A DNA stretch of 10,213 nucleotides from Bryobacterales bacterium (GTDB lineage Bacteria; Acidobacteriota; Terriglobia; Bryobacterales; Bryobacteraceae): assembly GCA_009697495.1 (NCBI GenBank), contig SHUN01000064.1:1-10213 (forward strand). The letters run 5' to 3'. Positions 6,894 to 10,213 of the stretch are shown one piece after another. Position numbers and translations under genes: made by a program. Each line of letters begins with the position of its first letter. Positions within the stretch are counted from its first letter, which is position 1. The notes beneath the pieces were generated by a model that was not told the DNA's origin, searched no databases, and was given only the letters and a program-made list of their open reading frames with translations.

Positions 6894-8314
6894 GCGATTT
6901 GATCGTGATGAAATTTGGCGGCACGTCGATGGGTACTGCCGGCCGGATCCGGATTGCAGCCGAAATTACGGCAGCCGAACGGGCCAAGCGTCCGGTGGCT
7001 GTTGTGGTTTCAGCGATGTCGAAGGTGACCGATCTGTTACTCGACACGCTGCGGCACGCTGAAGGCGGCGACCGCGCAACGATGGAACGGAACATCGCGG
7101 CGTTGCGAGAGCGGCATGAGGCCGTGGCGAACGAGTTGCTGCGATCGCCGGAAGAAGTGTTGACGGGAATCGCGGGACTGATCGCGGAATTTGAGCGGAT
7201 TTCGCAGGGAATGCTCTTACTGGGCGACCGGCCGCCGCGGTCGGTGGACGAAGCGATGGCAATCGGCGAACGGTTGACGGCGTTGATCCTGGCCGCTTAT
7301 TTGACTGAGACAGGAACGCCCGCCGAAGCGGTGAACGCCGCCAGCGTGCTGGTGACGGATTCGGTATTTGGAAACGCGACGCCGATAATGAATCTGACTC
7401 GGGCGAAAGGCGTAGCGGTGGTTGCGCCGCTGTTGGCGGCTGGCTCCGTCGTGGTGATGACGGGTTTCAATGGTGCCACCGCCGACGGCAAGCCGACGAC
7501 GCTGGGGCGCGGCGGCTCCGACTTTTCCGCGTCGATTTTGGCCAGCGCCATGGACGCATCCGAACTGTGGATCTGGACCGATGTCGATGGCATCATGACC
7601 GCCGATCCGAGGCTGGTAAAGGACGCGCGGGTATTGGACGAAGTCACCTATGCCGAAGCGGCCGAGCTGGCCTACAACGGCGCGAAGGTACTGCACCCCC
7701 GGACGCTGGCGCCGCTGGTGGAAAAGAAAATTCCCGTTTGGAGCAAAAACTCGTTCAACCTGGCAGCGCCCGGCACGCATATTGTCGCGGCGTTGCGGGC
7801 CGATGAGCCGCGAGGCGCGCGGGCGGTGACGTCGATGGCGAATGTGGCGCTGGTTTCCGTTGAGCCGGCGTCGGCATCGATCAGCGGGACGCGAGTCATG
7901 GCGCGGGCGCTGGATGCCTTGGACATTGTGAACGCCGAGGTGTTGACGCTCTCCAGCTCTTCGTGCCGGCAAAGCTTCTGCTTTCTGGTGAGGAAAGACG
8001 AGCTGCCGGCCGTGCTGAAGGGCCTGGAAGAGGCTTTGGCGCTGGAGCTTGAGCATGGCTATGTGAAGCCGTTCGAGATCGACGAAAATGTCGGCTTGCT
8101 GGCCGTTGTCGGCGAAGGGATGCGGGGCGTGGCGGGTCTTGCCGGAAGGGTCTTTACGGCTGTTTCGCGGGAGGGGATCAGCATCATCGCCATTGCGCAG
8201 GGGTCTAACGAATTGACGATCAACCTGGTGGTGAGCCGCGATGGGCTGGAGCGGGCCGTGAAGGCCATTCACGCCGAGTGCGGGCTGGGGCGGCGCGGCT
8301 CGGAAACCTTCTGA
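6890..8314 (+). CDS. lysC: Aspartate kinase (aspartokinase III-like, two ACT domains)
   Basis: A 474-residue aspartokinase that phosphorylates L-aspartate, the first step to lysine, threonine, methionine and diaminopimelate. The N-terminal catalytic domain has MKFGGTSMG (7-15), the TLGRGGSDFSAS motif (204-214) and WTDVDGIMTADPR (229-241). Two ACT regulatory domains follow at about 318-385 (SISGTRVMARALD) and 400-467 (SIIAIAQGSNELTINLVV), the expected site for feedback control by lysine or threonine. No homoserine dehydrogenase domain is fused. The length matches the monofunctional LysC/AKIII type. It starts with TTG overlapping the cmk stop and preceded by AGGAG. No lysine riboswitch is possible at this joint, so control is likely allosteric. 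No convincing terminator follows directly. Confidence 0.95.
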   Translation: MSDLIVMKFGGTSMGTAGRIRIAAEITAAERAKRPVAVVVSAMSKVTDLLLDTLRHAEGGDRATMERNIAALRERHEAVANELLRSPEEVLTGIAGLIAEFERISQGMLLLGDRPPRSVDEAMAIGERLTALILAAYLTETGTPAEAVNAASVLVTDSVFGNATPIMNLTRAKGVAVVAPLLAAGSVVVMTGFNGATADGKPTTLGRGGSDFSASILASAMDASELWIWTDVDGIMTADPRLVKDARVLDEVTYAEAAELAYNGAKVLHPRTLAPLVEKKIPVWSKNSFNLAAPGTHIVAALRADEPRGARAVTSMANVALVSVEPASASISGTRVMARALDALDIVNAEVLTLSSSSCRQSFCFLVRKDELPAVLKGLEEALALELEHGYVKPFEIDENVGLLAVVGEGMRGVAGLAGRVFTAVSREGISIIAIAQGSNELTINLVVSRDGLERAVKAIHAECGLGRRGSETF

Positions 8315-8488
8315 GCCGCGACGATCCGGGAGCGGATGGCTTAGAAGGTCACGGAGCGCCGGATGGATGCCGTAGTGCTAGCGTTGACGCCGGTGGTGCC
8401 GGGCTCGGGAACGCGGAGGCCGAAGCATAGAACATTTTATAGTGTCGCAGCCAAATGAGAATGTTTTACTCTGAGAATCGGGCCGCCC

Positions 8489-8624
8489 CTTGCCACTCCT
8501 TTTTGGATGCACGGCGTTGCATCGCGGCCAGCCGTCAAGGCTACCCTTCGGCGCATTGAACCGCGCGGCCTTGACGGCACTAGGCCGCGATGCGAGAGCG
8601 CACTCCGATGAGGGGAATGGCAAG
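8489..8624. repeat. Long imperfect inverted repeat (hairpin or MITE/REP-like element)
   Basis: The core is GCATCGCGGCC (8519-8529), A, GCCGTCAAGG (8531-8540), a 28-base loop, CCTTGACGGC (8569-8578), ACTA, GGCCGCGATGC (8583-8593). That is 21 of 21 paired bases interrupted only by a 1/4-base bulge. Weaker symmetry goes on outwards to CTTGCCACTCC (8489-8499) against GGAATGGCAAG (8614-8624), 10 of 11 paired. No transposase or clear target-site duplication is seen. It could be a non-autonomous mobile repeat, a structured RNA, or a processing/termination hairpin about 200 bases after lysC. Confidence 0.75.
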
Positions 8625-8721
8625 ACTGTTCTGCCGCGGTTTCCGGGAATTGGCCAACCAAGTACGTTGCTGGAAAGCGGACCTTTCTACTTTGCGGCGA
8701 CAGTCAGTCGGCGGCACGCGA

Positions 8722-8750
8722 TTGACACGAGGGCGGAACTGCGATAGCGT
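8722..8750 (+). promoter_or_regulatory. Candidate promoter ahead of the 35-codon ORF and receptor remnant
   Basis: A perfect TTGACA at 8722-8727 is followed after 17 bases by TAGCGT (8745-8750), only three of six to the -10 consensus. Placement before the palindrome, the Shine-Dalgarno and the ORF at 8820 is sensible, but the -10 is weak. Confidence 0.3.
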
Positions 8751-8769
8751 CCATAGCGAAATGCTTAGC

Positions 8770-8806
8770 CAAACGTTTCGCCGAGAGCAATTTGCTCTCT
8801 CGTTTG
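8770..8806. promoter_or_regulatory. Nested palindrome, possible operator or leader hairpin
   Basis: GAGAGCAA-T-TTGCTCTC (8783-8799) is a perfect 17-base palindrome. It is enclosed by CAAACG (8770-8775) and CGTTTG (8801-8806). The outer arm runs directly into the GAGGAG Shine-Dalgarno (8806-8811), so a repressor bound here or an RNA hairpin could affect expression of the downstream ORF. T-runs are absent, which argues against a terminator. Confidence 0.45.
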
Positions 8807-8819
8807 AGGAGAACCACGT

Positions 8820-8927
8820 ATGCTCACGCGCCGCGCCGGCTTTGCCCTTCCCGCTGTGACCGCCCCCCGATCGATTCTGGGGCTGGTGGTCCGTCAAAAC
8901 ACACCCTCACTGAATAGGATTGGCTAA
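8820..8927 (+). CDS. Short 35-residue ORF with good ribosome binding site
   Basis: The ORF begins ATG at 8820, 8 bases after GAGGAG (8806-8811), and ends TAA at 8925-8927, 12 bases before the receptor start at 8940. The product begins MLTRRAGFALPAVTAPRSIL. That faintly resembles a twin-arginine-type N-terminus (paired Arg, then hydrophobic residues), but the hydrophobic part is broken by prolines. I do not recognise a family. It may be a leader peptide that couples translation to the receptor gene, or the stranded start of a lost secreted protein. Confidence 0.3.
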   Translation: MLTRRAGFALPAVTAPRSILGLVVRQNTPSLNRIG

Positions 8928-8939
8928 CGGGCATTCAAA

Positions 8940-10074
8940 ATGAACCTGAAATACATCAACACCAGATCCGCTTGCCGCAAACTGAGCCGGATACTTATCG
9001 CCCTATCCTTCACTGCGTTGGCGATCGCGCAGTTCGGCACCGGTGAGATGTCGGGGCTGCTGACCGATTGGGTCAGGCGCGGCATTGCCGAACGCGGAAG
9101 TGAAGGTCACTAATCAAGCGACTAAACTTTCTACGGTCTTGCTCACGGATAATCAAGGCCGGTATACCGGCCTTGCTCTGCCGGCCGGGCGGTACTCGCT
9201 CGAAGTGAAGATTAGCGGGTTCAAGGCTTACACACGATCCGACATCGAGTTGGTGACGGGTTCGCGGATCGCGCAGAATCTGACACTCGAGTTGGGCTCG
9301 GTAACGGAAGTGATCGAAGTGACCGCAAGTTCTGCTCAGGTGGAGGTTCTGTCGGCTACGGTCGGCAAGGTGGTGGAAGGCCGCATGTTTCGAGACATTC
9401 CGCTGAATGGCCGAAATCTCACGAGCATCATGTTGTTGAAGGCGGGAGTCAGCTCGACGGGGGCGCCGAATTCCTTTCGGCCGACCGGTGACGCCAGAAG
9501 TTACACGATTCACGGTTCACGGGCGACCGATGCCTATCTGAGCACCGACGGAGTGGCCATGACCGGGGGACGCAACAATCTGCGCGGCCCAAGTAACATC
9601 AGCGTCGACGCCATCGCCGAAGCGAATATTCTTACCTCGAATTACTCGGCGGAGTATCCACGCGCCGGTGGCGGCCAAGTGCAGTTCATCACCAAGAGCG
9701 GAACGAGCGCGTTTCATGGGGCGCTCTACGAATACCTGCGCAACGACGCCTTTGACGCCCGCAGCTTCCAACGAGGCACCAAACAAAAGCTACGCTACAA
9801 CCAGTTCGGCTTTGCCATCGGCGGGCCGATGTACTGGCCAGGAAAGGTAAACACCAATCGCGAAAAGCTATTCTTTTTCGCGAATATGGAATGGATCCGG
9901 CGGCGCGAGGAGCGGTTGGACACATCCGTTGTACCCACCGTGCGGGAGCGCCAGGGGGACTTCAACGGGTCCACCTTGTTCCCGTGCCCGCGCGTCTCGG
10001 GCGGAACAGCGCTTTATCCGAACTGCACCATTCCGGCGAACGTATTAAGTCCAAACGGGTTGGCTTTAACCTGA
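8940..10074 (+). pseudogene. Oar-like TonB-dependent receptor, frameshifted and truncated
   Basis: The 5' part of an outer-membrane receptor gene of the acidobacterial type. Frame 1 from ATG 8940 gives a signal peptide (basic start, hydrophobic LIALSFTALAIA, likely cleavage before QFGTG) and the beginning of a carboxypeptidase-regulatory-like domain (MSGLLTD). Near 9066-9073 the homology jumps by +1 base to the frame reading GSGAALPNAEVKVTN. That frame stays open to a TGA at 10072-10074. It carries the rest of that domain, the plug region with IPLNGRN, the GGGQVQFITKSGTSAFHG segment and the first barrel part (NREKLFFFANMEW). Intact family members are about 1,000 residues or more; here only about 370 are left, so most of the barrel is missing. 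Without the frameshift correction the first frame stops at 9113. A sequencing error could explain the shift but not the early end. Confidence 0.8.
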
Positions 10075-10091
10075 GCTATGCACAGCTTCGT

Positions 10092-10107
10092 GCCCGCGTT
10101 TGCGGGC
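10092..10107 (+). other. Short GC hairpin after the receptor remnant
   Basis: GCCCGC (10092-10097) pairs with GCGGGC (10102-10107) around GTTT. It lies 18 bases after the early stop of the receptor remnant. No T-run follows, so a terminator role is weakly supported. Confidence 0.35.
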
Positions 10108-10161
10108 GGAAACGCGGTGAACCATTTGGTGACCTCGAGAACATGGGGTAAAACAGTAGTG

Positions 10162-10184
10162 CCGCGAAGATTTCAGCTTCGCGG
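10162..10184. repeat. Perfect 8-bp inverted repeat before the next gene
   Basis: CCGCGAAG (10162-10169) pairs with CTTCGCGG (10177-10184) across a 7-base loop. It sits ten bases before the Shine-Dalgarno of the ORF at the window end. It could be a 5' leader hairpin, an operator, or a dispersed palindromic repeat. Confidence 0.45.
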
Positions 10185-10193
10185 ACCGGCCCC

Positions 10194-10213
10194 AAGGAGG
10201 TCACCCAAATGGT
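10194..10213 (+). CDS. Likely start of the next gene (cut by window end)
   Basis: AAGGAGGT (10194-10201) is close to a perfect Shine-Dalgarno and is followed after 7 bases by ATG at 10209. Only the first codon and part of the second are inside the window, so no product can be named. Confidence 0.45.

Larger units (their letters stand above)
8315..8939. other. Long gene-poor stretch with structured DNA
   Basis: About 625 bases between lysC and the receptor remnant. I see no conserved protein on either strand. The content is an AT-rich patch at about 8428-8472 (with AACATT and AATGTT facing each other), the long inverted repeat at 8489-8624, unassigned sequence to about 8720, a possible -35 box, the palindrome at 8783-8799 and a 35-codon ORF at 8820-8927. 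Confidence 0.6.

Noticed and set aside
8342..8434. Minus-strand fragment reading RVPEPGTTGV, like a PEP-CTERM sorting tail
   Set aside because: No hydrophobic helix follows the PEP, and the frame is only about 31 codons between stops. The match is probably chance.
8315..8480. Intrinsic terminator for lysC
   Set aside because: No GC stem followed by a T-run was found in the first 170 bases after the stop.
10030..10153. Continuation of the receptor in another frame (GFNLSYAQLRAR...) past 10074
   Set aside because: The stretch is short and, apart from one barrel-like strand pattern, shows no receptor similarity; it ends at a stop by 10151.

Overview
The window looks like a GC-rich Acidobacteria chromosome, most likely of the Solibacter/Bryobacterales type. 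This is inferred from gene content, not from a marker gene. The clues are an ECF sigma factor joined to a Ser/Thr kinase with a C-terminal TPR region, tandem Uma2-family genes, and an Oar-like TonB-dependent receptor with an N-terminal carboxypeptidase-regulatory-like domain.

Minus strand, 5803 to 1. A small zincin metallopeptidase (5354-5761) is followed after about 140 bases by a tightly coupled run. It consists of an ECF sigma factor (4630-5211), a membrane Ser/Thr kinase with TPRs (2132-4633), a monofunctional peptidoglycan glycosyltransferase (mtgA, 1464-2135), and three tandem Uma2-family genes (877-1455, 299-877 and a broken copy at 1-299). The sigma/kinase and kinase/mtgA joints are 4-base stop/start overlaps. 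The Uma2 copies are joined by TAATG overlaps at an exact 578-base period. The layout suggests one transcript that links a phosphorylation/sigma switch to peptidoglycan synthesis, with the Uma2 genes as downstream passengers or effectors.

Plus strand, 5806 to 8314. A thioredoxin-fold [2Fe-2S] ferredoxin (5806-6216), cytidylate kinase (cmk, 6225-6893) and an aspartokinase with two ACT domains (lysC, 6890-8314, TTG start overlapping the cmk stop) form a housekeeping operon.

8315-10213. About 625 bases hold no conserved gene but are rich in structure. They contain a long imperfect inverted repeat (8489-8624) with a near-perfect 21-bp core stem, a 17-base palindrome nested in a second inverted repeat (8770-8806), and a 35-codon ORF with a good ribosome binding site. 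Next comes the 5' part of an Oar-like TonB receptor gene, broken by a +1 frameshift near 9070 and ended early at 10074. The window closes with two GC-rich hairpins and a strong Shine-Dalgarno in front of an ATG at 10209, probably the next gene.

I saw no CRISPR array, tRNA, rRNA, transposase or obvious defence locus. The most unusual parts are the Uma2 tandem array with its clustered divergence, the sigma-kinase-MtgA coupling, and the hairpin element after lysC.
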